Shown: positions 10,430 to 22,402, counted from the stretch's first letter. The stretch is 64,000 nt of DNA from Anodontia alba (GCA_964016985.1 OZ024824.1:50633587-50697586); one strand, 5' to 3'. A program made the numbers and translations. The notes: generated by a model from the letters alone, not told the origin.

Positions 10430-12804
10430 AATGGCTGGAATTTGACCAAACTAGCACAGATACATCGTCAGGATGGGGGCAAGAAGTGATTAGATTTTGG
10501 TGACCATGACCTTATTTTCAAGGTCACTACATTATAAATTGTCAAAAAGGAGCCTAAAGGAGCCTTGTTAATGAAGTAAAAAGTTTGTGTGCACAATAGC
10601 TCTTTAACCAATGGCTGGAATTTGACCAAACTAACACAGATACATCATAAGGATGGGGCAAGAAGTGATTAGATTTTGGTGACCTTGACCTTATTTTCAA
10701 TGTCACTACACTATAAATACTCAAAAAAGTGAGCCTTGTTAATGCAGTTAAAAGTTTGTGTGCACATTATCTCTTTAACCAATGGCTGGAATTTGACCCA
10801 ACTAGCACATATACATCATCAGGATGGGGGAAAGAAGTGATTAGATTTTGGTGACCTTGACCTTATTTTTAAGGTCACTACAAAGTTACTTATTTTCAAG
10901 GTCACTACATTATAAATACCCAAAAAGGAACCTTCTTAATGAAGTAAAAGGTTTGTGTGCACAATATCTCTTTAACCAGTGGCTGGAAATAGACCGAACT
11001 AGCACAGATACATCATAAGAATGGGGCAAAGAAGTGGTTAGATTTGGGTGACCTTGACCTTATTTTCAAGGTCACTACACTATAAATACTCAAAAAAGTG
11101 AGCGTTGTTAATGCAGTAAAAAGTTTGTGTGCACATTGTCTCTTTAACCAATAGCTGGAATTTGACAAAACTAGCACAGATACATCCTAAGGATGGGGGA
11201 AAGAATTGGTTGGATTTTGGTGACCTTGACCTTATTTTCAAGGTCACTACACTATTAATACTCAAAAATTGAGCCTTGTGTGTACTCTATTTCAGGAATC
11301 AATAGATGGAATTTGACCAAATTAGCACAGATACATCATTGGGATTGGGGAAAGAAGTGATAAGATTTCCCTGACCTTTATCTTGTTTTCGAGGTCACAC
11401 TGGCAGTTTGAAACTCAAATTTGGATAAAAAAAAGCTTGTGTGCACACTATATCTTGAAACAATGTGTTGAATTTTAACAAACTAGCACCAATACATTGT
11501 TAGGACATGGGAAAGAAGTGATATGATTTTGGTGACTTAAACCTCATTTTCAAGGTCACTACATTATAAAGACTCAAAAAGGAGCCTTGTTAATGGAGTA
11601 AAAAGTTTGTGTGCACAAAATCTTTTTAACCAATGGCTGGAATTTGACCGAATTAGCACAGATACATCATAAGGATGGGGCAAAGAAGTGATTAGATTTT
11701 GGTGACCTTGACCTTATTTTCAAGGTCACTACACTAAAAAAGTGAGCCTTGTTAATGCAATAAAAAGTTTATATGCACATTATCTATTTAACCAATGGAT
11801 GGAATTTGACCAAACTAGTACAGATACATCATCAGAGGATGGGGGAAGAAGTGATTAGATTTTGGTGACCTTGACCTTATTTTAAAGGTCACTACATTAT
11901 TAATACTCAAAAAGAAGCCTTGTTAATGAAGTAAAAAGTTTGTGTGCACAATATCTCTATAACCAATGGCTTGAATTTGACCGAACTAGCACAGATACAT
12001 CATAAGGAAGGGGCAAAGAAGTGATTAGATTTTGGTGACCTTGACCTTATTTTCAAGGTCTTTACACTATAAATACTCAAAAAAGTGAGCAGTAGAAAGT
12101 TTGTGTGCACATTATCTCTTTAATCAATGGCTGGAATTTGACCAAACTAGCACAGATACATCTTAAGGAGCGGGGAAAGAATTGATTGGATTTTGGTGAC
12201 GTTGACTTTATTTTCGAGGTCACTACACTATAAATACTCAAAAAGGAGCCTTGTTAATGATGTAAAAAAGTTTGTGTGCACAATATCTCTTTAACCGATG
12301 GCTGGAAATAGACCAAACTAGCACAGATGCATCGTAAGAATGGGGCAAAGAAGTGATTAGATTTTGGTGACCTTGACCTTATTTTCAAGGTCACTACACT
12401 TTAAATACTCAAAAAAGTGAGCGTTGTTAATGCAGTAGAAAGTTTATGTGCACATTGTCTCTTTAACCAATAGCTGGAATTTGACCAAACTAGCACAGAT
12501 ACATCCTAAGGATGAGGGAAAGAATATTTGGATTTTGGTGACCTTCACCTTATTTTCAAGGTCACTACACTATAAATACTAAAAAAAGTGAGCCTTGTTA
12601 ATGCAGTAAAAAGATTGAGTGCACTTTATCTCTTTAACCAATGGATGGAATTCGACCAAACTAGCACAGATACATCATCAGGATGGGGGAAAGAAGTGAT
12701 TAGATTTTGGTGACCTAGACCTTATTTTCAAGGTCACTACAATATAAATACTCAAAAAGGAGCCTTGTTAATGATGTAAATAGTTTGTGCGCACAATATC
12801 TCTT
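10430..12804 (+). repeat. Satellite F, middle block
   Basis: About fourteen units with a period of roughly 170-195 bp, judged from successive CTAGCACAGATACATC occurrences (about 10452, 10631, 10802, 10998, 11171). Nearly every unit has TGACCTTGACCTTATTTTC followed by AAGGTCACTACA. On the minus strand the first half reads AGGTCAAGGTCA, two abutting nuclear-receptor half sites. Some units vary (11280-11560 is a diverged form). No gene. Confidence 0.8.
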
Positions 12805-12818
12805 TAACCAATGGCTGG

Positions 12819-13111
12819 CGGGGGTGGTCGGGTGGTGCGAAGGTGCTGTGTATCTTACATCACTGGGGCGTCCAACTAATATTGGCTTACAGTTGGGCAA
12901 GGCCTGCTATCCTTGTAGTGGGTAAGGGTAGAGGGGGAATGTTTTTATTTCTTCTGTTTCTTCACTTTCTTTCCTGTTCCTCTTTCTTCCCTGTCCCTCT
13001 CTTTCATCTCCTCTACTCTCTCTTCTATCTCTTTTCTCCTTTTCTCTGGGAGACGACACAAAATGACCCTCAAGGGTTGACGTGTCGTTAAACCCCAACA
13101 CAATCAATCAA
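12819..13111 (+). mobile_element. SINE or short retroposon with 14-bp target duplication
   Basis: A 293-bp insertion in satellite F flanked by a perfect duplication TAACCAATGGCTGG (12805-12818 and 13112-13125). The 3' end is GTCGTTAAACCCCAACA followed by (CAAT)n. The interior has a pyrimidine-rich tract at 12945-13050. The duplication length and simple tail indicate target-primed reverse transcription. No clear box A/B; the open frames across it are accidental. Its tail resembles that of the SINE at 37123-37421. Confidence 0.8.
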
Positions 13112-13125
13112 TAACCAATGGCTGG

Positions 13126-13868
13126 AAATAGACCAAACTAGCACAGATGCATCATAAGAATGGGGCAAAGAAGTGATTAGATTTTGGTGACCTTGACTTT
13201 ATTTTCAAGGTCACTACACTGTAAATACTCAAGAAAGTGAGCATTGTTAATGCAGTAAAAAGTTTATGTGCATATTGTCTTTTTAACCAATAACTGGAAT
13301 TTGACCAAACTAGCACAGATACTTCCTAAGGATGGGGAAAAGAATTATTTGGACTTTGGTGACCTTGACCTTATTTTCAAGGTCACTACACTATAAATAC
13401 TCAAAAAGTGAGCCTTGTGTGCACTCTATTTCATGAATCAATAGATGGAATTTGACCAAATTAGCACAGGTACATCATTGGGATTGGGGAAAGAAGTGAT
13501 AAGATTTCCCTGACCTTTATCTGGCTTTCGAGGTCGCAATGGCACTTTGAAACTCAAATTTGGATTAAAAAAAGCTTGTGTGCACACTATATCTTGAACC
13601 AATGGCTGGAATGTTAACAAACTAGCACCAATACATTGTTAGGACATTTTCAAGGTCGCTACATTATAAAGACTCCCAAAAATGAGCCTTGTAAGAAGTT
13701 TTTGTACACACTATCTCTATAACCAATGGCTGAAATTCGACCAAAGAAGTGATCAGATTTTGGTGACCTTGACCTTATTTTCAAAGTCACTACATTATAA
13801 ATACTCAATAAGTGAGTCTTGTGTGCACCCTATCTCATGAATCAATAGATGGAATTTGACCAAACTAG
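13126..13868 (+). repeat. Satellite F, block before the Ty3/gypsy insertion
   Basis: Same unit as above, four to five copies, some truncated. The last unit stops at ACTAGCACAG, where the LTR element starts. Confidence 0.8.
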
Positions 13869-13873
13869 CACAG
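13869..13873 (+). other. Target site duplication CACAG (left)
   Basis: CACAG precedes the LTR here and is repeated at 27757-27761 after the other LTR. In the satellite consensus it occurs once (CTAGCACAGATA), which confirms a 5-bp duplication. Confidence 0.9.
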
Positions 13874-16152
13874 TGTCACGTGAACGGACGAGCGTTGGGC
13901 TGGTGACGATGGACTAGACATGATCACAAGCAATCAGAGGATAAACATAACACTTTATAAATAAAAACAAGCATGTATTTAGAAAGTTAAGAAAAACTAT
14001 AAAGCAATCTTCAAAATTTCATAAATTGAATGTCCGAGATATTTCTGGAAGATGCTGGCAGCTTCATAATTTTCAACATGGATAAAGTTGAAAATAATGA
14101 CGTAACTTATCAGTCACTGGTGATGTAAACGGATGTATACTTTATGCCATCTACCGGGTACCATTTGTACTTGATTGGATATAACTTCCCGGAAAACTTC
14201 AAATCAACTACATTCAGAGGTACACATCAAATCATGGTTACAGGGTGACGTAGGTAACAGGTTACAAACCCAGTGACGAAAACAGATACGTATACGGGAC
14301 CTGAAAATAAGTATCATGTCCTAGAAATCTCGATATCAAACATTACAAGATATTGCCTTATTAATTTCCACTAGGTATACAGAGTTTGTACGCCAAATGT
14401 TGTAATTCAACAAGTCTGTTGCAATGGATTATTGTATAGGAAAATCAGATCCTAAAACCACAGGGACGCTGTTAATGACATATAATATTGTACATATATC
14501 CAACACAGGCAGACACACAGTCAGGACATATCTGACTAACATACCAAATTCTACATTAATCAGAGGAATGGCATCTCGACGATTATACATTCTTACAGGA
14601 AGAACCCATGCCCCTTCCACTGTAAGAATCCTTTTAGAACGCTAAAGGCTACAATAAATTATAACTGCCATTACACCACAATGTTTACACGATCACACAT
14701 AGTCCCCACGTAATCATTGGGTACAATATCAACATGCCATCCTCATAGCCTCAAACATGACTCCTTGCTGCTTGAGCCATTTTACAGTATAAAATTCTAG
14801 TGAACAGACTTGCGTATAATCAAATAAATAGAACCTCTGTATATGTGTTTAAGATAATTATCATATGTGTCATTTGTGTAAATTGTGTTAACTTCTGAAT
14901 CTGTGTGCAGTTAACATAATGCCTAACTGTGTTGTACATTCAAGTGTATATGTCTGGTGTGTGCAGTTAACATAATGCCTGTGTCGTACATTCAAGCGTA
15001 TATGTCTAGTAATCATAAAGGTTAAAATTATATATATGTCAGATCAGAATATGTTATGTTAAAATATGCTAGTGCTATCATTGCTCTGATCCATTTATCT
15101 CTCTACTGAAGTAAGGATATTAATGTTTGCATTCTGATCAGGGTCTATAAAACCGATCAGACTCACCTGACTGACCAGGATCTATAGAATCGACCAAATT
15201 CAATTTCCATATCTGGTTAGGGTCTACACACCCAACACGGCTTATTCGTCTGATCAGGGTCTACACATATAACCAAAGTGTACACATCTGATCAGGGTCT
15301 AGTGAATTGCACTTAATGCACCGTCTGATTAAGATCTACATATCATGCCGGGGTTTGTAAGTATGAACGATATATGAATCGCAACATAGTAAATGCTTAA
15401 AAGCAATAAATTTACCTACTCGAATCTTAGCTGCGGTAAATACGAGCAAGAATATTGCAAGAATAAAATTAAATAAATTATTGACTTAACATGGTAGCTC
15501 CCCAAGATACAGCACAACATCATAACATAAGTCTTCAAACGAAAAAATATTGTAGTGTGTACAGTTTTACTAAACCGGGGAACTTTTATAGTAATGTGGC
15601 ACGTTTTGAGCACATGTCCACAAGAAACCCGTGATTTTCAAGATCTAAAAATAATATTCACAAGAATACCGTGATAGTCAAGATTTAAAATAACCTGTTT
15701 GATTGTCCGAACAGTGCAAAATCTTACACAGCGACTGCTCAAACTATGAAGTAAAAAACATTTTTCTCTCGGAACACTACAAAACTGCAAGATTATGAAA
15801 GTAAATTGTCTCCCCATTCGAAAAATAGCCTTGAGACAAAAATCAATCCCAGAGCAGTGAAGATATTGATCACCGAACCTAGGTTCACTCGGAAAATACA
15901 ATGTTCTGGTAACCGTTCAAGTATATAGATGTAAATAATCAAATACGCCCTTAGCATACATATCTTGTGATTACCATAATACCGTAACTTAAAAGCTGAA
16001 GTGTACCTCCTCGCTTAAAAAGTAAAACAGTCATCTTAATCAGCGCTCCAGTTACAAATGCAATAATCTAACCTGGTAATAAAAATCAAAACAAACTTCT
16101 TTTTATACTATGTACATAAAAAATATATTCAAGATAAAACAGGGACGTGACA
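13874..16152 (-). repeat. 3' LTR of the Ty3/gypsy element
   Basis: 2279 bp starting TGTCACGTGAAC and ending GGGACGTGACA on the plus strand, so the two ends form an 8-bp inverted repeat TGTCACGT/ACGTGACA. The interior holds repeated TGATCAGGGTCTA motifs between about 15135 and 15305, and tandem 'gtgcagttaacataatgcct' blocks at 14900-15005. An 87-codon frame at 15638-15901 recurs in the other LTR only because the LTRs are copies. It retains about 758 bp (13874-14631) absent from the other LTR. Confidence 0.9.
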
Positions 16153-16170
16153 TATCTCCCCTCTTACAGA
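16153..16170 (-). other. Polypurine tract
   Basis: On the minus strand AAGAGGGGAGATA immediately precedes the LTR start TGTCACG. This is the expected site for plus-strand DNA priming in an LTR retrotransposon and confirms the minus-strand orientation. Confidence 0.8.
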
Positions 16171-16219
16171 AGTGCGTAGCACTAGAGTATTACGTCACTT
16201 TATTGCTATATATATTACG

Positions 16220-17149
16220 TCATACACGGCTTAAATAATCTACGCCCACATTTTCTGCACCACGTATTGCCACTATATGAAATCTGTATGGCTGTAATGC
16301 CAAAGCCCATCGCATCAGTCTAGAATTGGTAAGCTTTGCTTTATTTAAATAGCTTAATGGCTGATGATCAGTTTCTACTGTAAATGCTGTGCCATACAAA
16401 TATCTATGAAACTTTTGCACTGCCCACACTAGTGCGAGACATTCTTTCTCTATTACTGCATATGATTTTTCACTTGGCTTCAATTTCCTACTTGCATATA
16501 CAATAGGACTTTTCTTACCTTCTTCGTCTTGCAAAAGGACAGCTCCTAATCCCTCGTTTGAGGCATCTACTTGTAAAGTAAATGGTTTTGACAAATCGGC
16601 CATTTTAAGAATAAGCTGAACTGTCAACGCCTTCTTCAACGAATCAAATGCCTTCTGTTGTGGTTCATCCCAATGTACTTTATTGGACTCACCTTTCTTT
16701 GTTAGTTCCGTCAAAGGTGCGGCAATGTGAGAAAAATTAGGAATAAAAGATCTATAAAATCCTACAAGTCCCAGTAATGAACGCACTTGTTTCTTGGTAA
16801 CAGGTCTTTCTGCTTTCTCAATTGCTAAAATCTTATCAGGGCAAGGCCTAATAAGAGTACCACCAACCAAATAACCAAGACATTCTAGATTTTGGAAACC
16901 AATGAAACACTTACTTGGTTTCACAGTCAAATTGGCATCTCTTAGCCACTTCAATAATTCTTCGAATACTTGCATATGATGTTCCCAAGTAGATGTGAAT
17001 ATGATGATATCATCAACAAAATTGTCTATATTTGACATACCTTTCAGCAGTTTCCTCATCAGTTTGCTACAGGAAGCTTGAGCTGTTACTAAACCGAAAG
17101 GTAGAACTTTAAATTGTAACAGTCCTAATGCTGTTTGAAAAGCTGTGTA
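16220..17149 (-). pseudogene. Ty3/gypsy reverse transcriptase C-terminal half and RNase H
   Basis: After the junction at 17149 the frame continues with FQTALGLLQFKVLPFGL, then the catalytic NFVDDIIIF, KPSKCFIGFQNLECLGY and the connection region. RNase H follows: FTLQVDASNEGLGAVLL, EKECLALVWAVQKFHRYLYG and VETDHQPLSYLNK, ending GVDYLSR with a stop at 16220. This segment is intact and ends 67 bp before the LTR, leaving no room for an integrase. The N-terminal RT half is at 18202-18850, across a pogo-like insertion; the two sides are in the same reading phase. Confidence 0.92.
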
Positions 17150-18201
17150 CAGTGTAGCTCCAATACATGGCGGTCCGTTATTTCGCGAAATCCAGTATAT
17201 TGCGAATAGGCCATGGCTCCCAAATTTTCCATAAGCAAAAAAAAAAAAAATTTTTTTAAAAAACATAAAATATTCGTTGTTTTATTTAACTTCAGAAAAA
17301 AAAAAAACAAAAAAAAACGCGTTCCGCCTCCGGTAATTGATTTTTTGCGCCTATCCCGATGCTAAGTCGCATCAGGTATTATATGACAAACAATCAACTT
17401 AGTGTCAATCAGTGCACACGTTGATTATAATTGGCAAACAATAAATTATATCGCCATAATTGTCGTAATCATTATCATCATTTAGTACATAGATCTACTC
17501 AATGCTCAATCAGTCAGTGATGCCCACAAACTAATTTTGCTCAACAGGTGAAAACGGTCCACCTCCTTTTCAACACCAGCAAATTTTACAATGTCTTACG
17601 ATGTTTCTGTCCTACATACACAGATCTTAGTCCGCTTATTTTACACTTCTGTAGATATAAATATTTCAGAAGAAAACAACTGCGTCAAAAAAACAAAAAC
17701 AAAACCAAACAAATAAACTTAAATAAAAAGAAATTAACTTTGATAAACGACAGTTTTTTTTTTTGTTTTTTTTTTTGCGCCCGCAATATAAGCAAAGGGA
17801 AGCAACTCGAGTTATCTTAGCACAACTGAGTAACTTCCCTTTGCCGTTTTAGGGAACCAGTATCCAAAATGGCGTCCTAAATTGTCAATCCGATGATTTC
17901 TTGTTTTCAAACATAGTTTATCAGCTGGTTTCGATTGGAATTACTTGTTAGACATAGCGCACCATTGTAAATTATTCCATTGAGCAATTCTAATCCAATT
18001 TTAATTAGGAAATATGGTGACAACATGATTGAATGCCATTTATCCGTGATGTCTCAGCAAACTACCACGGCGACAAACCGAGCGAGTGTTATGCACGCCG
18101 TTATACATGCATGGTACATATCGGGACTTATATCGCGCTCCGTTTATATCGCGATAGCGGACTCTGGACCCCGAGGACTGCGATATATTGGAGCTACTCT
18201 G
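17150..18201. mobile_element. Non-autonomous pogo/Tigger-like DNA transposon
   Basis: A 1052-bp insertion in the RT gene. Its ends are CAGTGTAGCTCCAATACAT and the inverted form of CAGAGTAGCTCCAATATAT, flanked by TA on both sides (17148-17149 and 18202-18203). CAGT-like termini with ATATCGCG-type subterminal sequence and a TA duplication fit the Tc1/mariner-pogo group. The interior has A and T tracts and a GCAAAGGGAAG...CTTCCCTTTGC hairpin at about 17793-17845. No transposase was found. Confidence 0.85.
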
Positions 18202-18956
18202 TATTGCTTAGCATTCTTAGTTAAAGGTATCTGCCAATAACCTTTGATAAGATCAAGCTTGGATATGTACTTATGACCTGCTATTTTCGTAAATATTTCC
18301 TCCATGTTTGGCATTGGTTCGGCATCAAAAACCGTTACCTTATTAAGTGTATGAAAATCTATGCAAAATCTGTTCGTATTGTCTTTCTTTTTTATTATAA
18401 GAGCAGGGGAACAGTAAGGACTTTCTGATGGTTCTACAATGCCTAAATTGATCATATCTCTTACCTCTGCTGCTTCCATCATATTGAAAGGAAGTGGATA
18501 TTGCTTAACATTTACCAGCGTATCTGTTGTCAACTTAATGTCATGTTCCAACAAAGTGGTACAGCCGGGTACTCCTGTAAATGTACTGGCAAAATTTGTT
18601 ACAACTTGCCTTACCTGACTTTGTTGCTCTTTTGTTAAGTCTGGATTAATGTTTAACAGTTCAACTGACTCATTATCACAAATTGATGGTGATTCCACTA
18701 ATCCTTCTATATTATCTTCGGTATCCTCCGAAGTACAGTCTAATACTGCAACAGAACATACCTGAACATCTGTAGTCTGTTGATCATCCTCTCTCTCAAT
18801 GTATTGCCTTAGCATATTGATATGGAAAGTTTTTAGTTTCTTACCCATTTTAATTCTATATAATCTAAGACAGTTAATTTCTCCACTACTTCATATGGGC
18901 CTTTCCAACTCAACAACAACTTATTGGTCTTAGTCTGGAGAAGTACGAGAACTTTG
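18202..18956 (-). pseudogene. Integrase C-terminal (GPY/F) region joined to RT N-terminal half
   Basis: Reading downward from 18956: KVGNKVLVLLQTK, then LLSWKGPYEVVEKL (GPY/F-type integrase module), a frame break near 18850, KTFHINMLRQYIERED, an acidic linker, then the RT entry region: LNINPDLTKEQQSQVRQV, EHDIKLTTDTLVNVKQYPLP, GIVEPSESPYCSPALIIKKK, RFCIDFHTLNKVT and YISKLDLIKGYWQIPL. The physical continuity of integrase C-terminus and RT is the evidence that integrase lies upstream of RT. The frame stops at the pogo-like insertion. Confidence 0.9.
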
Positions 18957-19800
18957 TTACCTACCTTTAAGTGTCGGCATCTCGACTTCCGGTTGTAGTA
19001 TTTTTTTATACTTTTTTGACATATTCTGCAGGTTTTGCTGTGCTAAACTTACCGTTGACTCTAATCTTTCCCTCAGATCTAAAACATACTGGTAAGTAGT
19101 ACGTACCTGAGGATCCTCGATATCCTTCGTCCACAATTCCCTCGATACTTGCATAGGTCCACGCACAGGCCATCCATATATTAATTCAAATGAAGAAAAC
19201 CCCAGACTTTCCTGTGGAACTTCTCTGTATGCAAATAATAATGGATCTATATACTTGTCCCACTCTTTCGGATGTTCTGCGCACATTCTGGTCAACATTT
19301 TCTTTAATGTACTGTTAAAACGCTCTACTAAGCCGTTACAGATGGGATGATAAGGGGACGTAACTAACTGTTTGAATGACAAAAGTCTACTTACCTCTTT
19401 CATCAGTGCTGACGTGAATTGACTTCCCATGTCAGTTAATATTTGTTTCGGTACTCCGACTCTACTAAATATACTTATTAAGCTTCTGCAACTGCTGACA
19501 TATGTCACAAGATTGACAAAACCTCTTTATATCACTTGCTATCCCTGGCCAAAAGAATTCTGATAGTACCTTTTGAATAGTCTGCTTCACTGCAAGATGT
19601 CCAGACAGGATTGACTCATAGGCTAATTTCATTACCATCTTGCGATATTGCTGTGGAACTACAAGTTGTATAAAAATCTTATCGAATTCCGCATTAGGTG
19701 AACTGAACTGTCTATATATCAAGTCATTCTTGCGAAAAAGCATTACCTTTAACTTCTGATTCTTGGCAAGCTTTTCGAATTCTTGCCAGAGTAGGATCAT
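18957..19800 (-). pseudogene. Ty3/gypsy integrase, zinc-binding and partial core
   Basis: The zinc region reads LAYESILSGHLAVKQT...FFWPGIASDIKRFCQSCDIC: one His and both Cys are present, but the first His expected in the HHCC motif appears as Tyr. The core resumes at FSRVGVPKQILTDMGSQFTS (second catalytic Asp) and SPYHPICNGLVERFNSTLKKM (catalytic Glu), then PLLFAYREVPQESLGFSSFELIYG. The segment with the first catalytic Asp is missing between CDIC and FSRVG, where the frame also shifts (about 19465-19508). It integrated the cDNA in the ancestral element; this copy cannot work. Confidence 0.88.
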
Positions 19801-20263
19801 TAACTTGAGCTTCCTTAATTTGTTGAGGTGAAATATCCCTATCGATAATATTGGGGATTTTGAGTGATGTTTTGGTTTGCTGAGGTTGTTTGGCTTGGGA
19901 CCGGGTTTGTACTGCTAAAGCTGGCACCCAATTAATATTCGGGTCATGAGCATACCTCGGAATATTACCTGTAATAACATCAACCAAAGGGTTCTCCATA
20001 CAAAGGGCAAGTGTGTCTCCCTTAAAATAAGAAGTGTCTAATGATACCTTAGCTTCAGGAAGCTGTAATGTAGTCCTATCTACCATCATGCATGAATGCA
20101 TCTTGCCAGTCAAAGCCTCTGAGGAAACTAATGATTGTTTAACAATCACCCCAGTACACCCAGTGTCGTGCAGGACACTAACCATTTCGTTCCCCATTAC
20201 ACCCTGTATGGTCTTCATATCATTACAAATGGGTGAAGGTTGATCTGTAGTACTCAACTTCAA
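19724..20263 (-). pseudogene. Ty3/gypsy aspartic protease region
   Basis: A 179-codon frame with VSVLHDTGCTGVIVKQSLV, the DTG-type active site (DTG at residues 33-35), then KVSLDTSYFKGDTLALCMENPLVDVITG. It continues into TRSQAK and a linker IDRDISPQQIKEAQVNDPTL that leads to the integrase zinc region. It overlaps the gag frame end by 4 bases and the integrase frame, consistent with one polyprotein now divided by small shifts. Confidence 0.85.
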
Positions 20264-20904
20264 TGCATCTTCCGTCCCCGGACTGACCTTAGTGCCATAT
20301 TGCTTGCTTGAACATAACTAACTGTATCAGTATGAATAAAACATGCTCCACATACCTGGTTGTCATCTGATTTCCTGTCATCACTCAGTTCCTCTCCTTG
20401 TCTCTGATCCTGAAAACGTACATGTTTTGAGGGAGATCGACTTCTACCTCTACCACCTGTTCGTGCTGCAGCTACCTTCATATTATTACCTTTTGCCCTA
20501 TCAGGGCAGAATCTGGCTATATGTTTTTTATCTCCACAAATAAAACATGCAAACTGATCTCTAAGTATTAAATCTGCTAATCCATCATAAGTCTTATTAA
20601 TACCGGACATTTCTATCCACCTTGTAAAATAACTTTTCATACGGCTGGTGAATTGCTGAAAAGTTTCACCTGAATCTGATCTACACTTCTTATACCTTCT
20701 CTTAAATCCTTCTTCAGTTAACTCATACCTTTTGAGTAAAGCCGCCTTCAACATATCATAATTCAATGCCTCTTCTACCGGCATTAATGCATATACATCA
20801 AGTGCCTTACCTTTAAGAAGTGCGCTCAAACTAGTAGCCCAATCCTCTTTCTTCCATTTCTGAGCTGTAGCATACCTTTCAAACCTAAGCAAATAAGAAT
20901 CCAT
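20260..20904 (-). pseudogene. Ty3/gypsy gag, capsid and zinc knuckle
   Basis: The frame begins MDSYLLRFERYATAQKWKKE and includes LLKGKALDVYALMP, LLKRYELTEEGFKRRYK and TFQQFTSRMKSYFTRWI, the retrotransposon gag core. CFICGDKKHIARFC is a CCHC knuckle (C-x2-C-x4-H-x4-C). The spacing between the gag core and the knuckle is short (LRDQFACFICG), suggesting an internal deletion. A basic, Arg/Ser-rich segment follows. The N-terminal part is at 21008-21370. Confidence 0.85.
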
Positions 20905-21007
20905 TTCATCTTTACCTTCATCAAAGCTGGTATTTAAGGTGTCTTAGCAGTGACATAAGATTTATCTTCCTTATGCTGCACTGCAGGCTTTACATTTTGC
21001 TCTGCAG

Positions 21008-21370
21008 CTAACCTTTCCATTTCAAATATATGTTTCTTTTGCTCAATGTCTTGCTGTAATTGCATTCTTTGTATCTCACATTCATGTGCTGCCTTAGCCT
21101 CGGCCTTAGCCTCTGCGAGTTCGCGTTCTTTAATTCACGTGCTGCCGCAAGTTTGTGCTCTTTTAATTCACGCACTGCCGTCACTTCTGCTAATTCACGC
21201 TCGCGTGCTTCCTTAGCCTCTGCGAGTTCGCGTTCGCGTGCTTGCGCCTCACGCTGTGCCTTTCTCTCGTCGCATAACCTATCTTGTTGATCCTTAATAA
21301 AAGCTCTAAGTGCATGGTCTTCATACCCTAAAGCCTCCCCTTGAGCTTTTAAATTTTCTATGGTCTCCAT
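21008..21370 (-). pseudogene. Ty3/gypsy gag N-terminal coiled coil
   Basis: Starts METIENLKAQGEALGYED and contains a long charged helix of repeated RERELAEAKEARERELAE type (about residues 35-75), which predicts a coiled coil. A frame break after about residue 78 separates it from the gag core. Its start codon is only about 12 bp from LTR sequence, so the U5 end, primer site and leader appear deleted. Confidence 0.7.
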
Positions 21371-21381
21371 TTCTCTAAATT

Positions 21382-21541
21382 CTTTTAGAACGCTAAAGGC
21401 TACAATAAATTATAACTGCCATTACACCACAAATATTACACGATCACACATCGTCCCCATGTAATCATTGGGTACAATATCAACATGCCATCGTCATAGC
21501 CTCAAACATGACTCTTTGCTGCTTGAGCCATTTTACAGTAT
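21382..21541 (-). repeat. 5' LTR, inner fragment
   Basis: Starts CTTTTAGAACGCTAAAGGC and matches 14630-14790 of the other LTR with few differences. The equivalent of 13874-14629 is absent, so the gag-proximal end of this LTR is lost. The LTR breaks after TTTTACAGTAT at a foreign insertion. Confidence 0.85.
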
Positions 21542-22304
21542 TTAAATTTGTTCATTTAATATATGATAGCATGCATTATCCAACTCACACTGGTGGGTTT
21601 GCCAAATGCATTCTATACAAAAGATGCATGCAAAAGACAACTAAAGAACCTTTTTTGGGACCTAGGACCATATAATTTGAAAAATCTTTTAAAAGACAAT
21701 TGTGCATGGCATACATGTTCATAACATACTGAAAAGTAATGTGCAGCGTCTTTATAAGATTTTTCAAAATACCTCCGGGCACATGTTAGAATGTGTCTAT
21801 AGGATCACTCACTGCTCCTACTATTGGAGTCCAATTGAAACTCATCTATATAAATTGACAGGCATTGCACTGCACCAGTCCTACTAAGCTCGAACGAATT
21901 TAAATAAGGCACTGTCCCCAGTCATAAGGAGTTGTGTCCGCACCACCTCGTAAACATTCATGAATATATCCGTGAATAATCACCTAGATTTCCTTCTGAA
22001 TTATACCCGTTATCATCACAGTACCACACTATAAATGTGGCTCCTTATATGACACTAGCACAGTTAATTGTCGCCCTTCAGTTTGTCGTGTTAAGCCTAC
22101 AAACACTACCAGTGTCCACACAAAACATCCAGAAAAAGCAATCTTTAAAATATCGAATGTATCATGGAGAAAAAGCTAGTAATAACATCGCTCTATGGAC
22201 GATAAATGCTTATGAAGCAAAAGTTTGCACTGAAGTACCATGTCTGTATCACAGTGATCACATATATGGTCCCATACTAACCTACTATTATCTACTCACT
22301 ACAA

Positions 22305-22402
<98 letters not shown>

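Noticed and set aside
12843..13091. 82-codon plus-strand ORF and its minus partner rich in charged residues
   Set aside because: They lie within a SINE-like retroposon and arise from its pyrimidine-rich tract.
15638..15901. An 87-codon minus frame conserved also at 27241-27504
   Set aside because: Both lie in the two LTRs of one element, so the similarity reflects LTR identity; no protein family signature and no third copy to show selection.
17772..17850. GCAAAGGGAAG hairpin as a separate regulatory RNA
   Set aside because: It is internal to the pogo-like insertion and imperfect beyond the outer 11 bp; no further support.
21060..21290. Ser/Arg-rich plus-strand ORF
   Set aside because: It is the antisense shadow of the gag coiled-coil segment.
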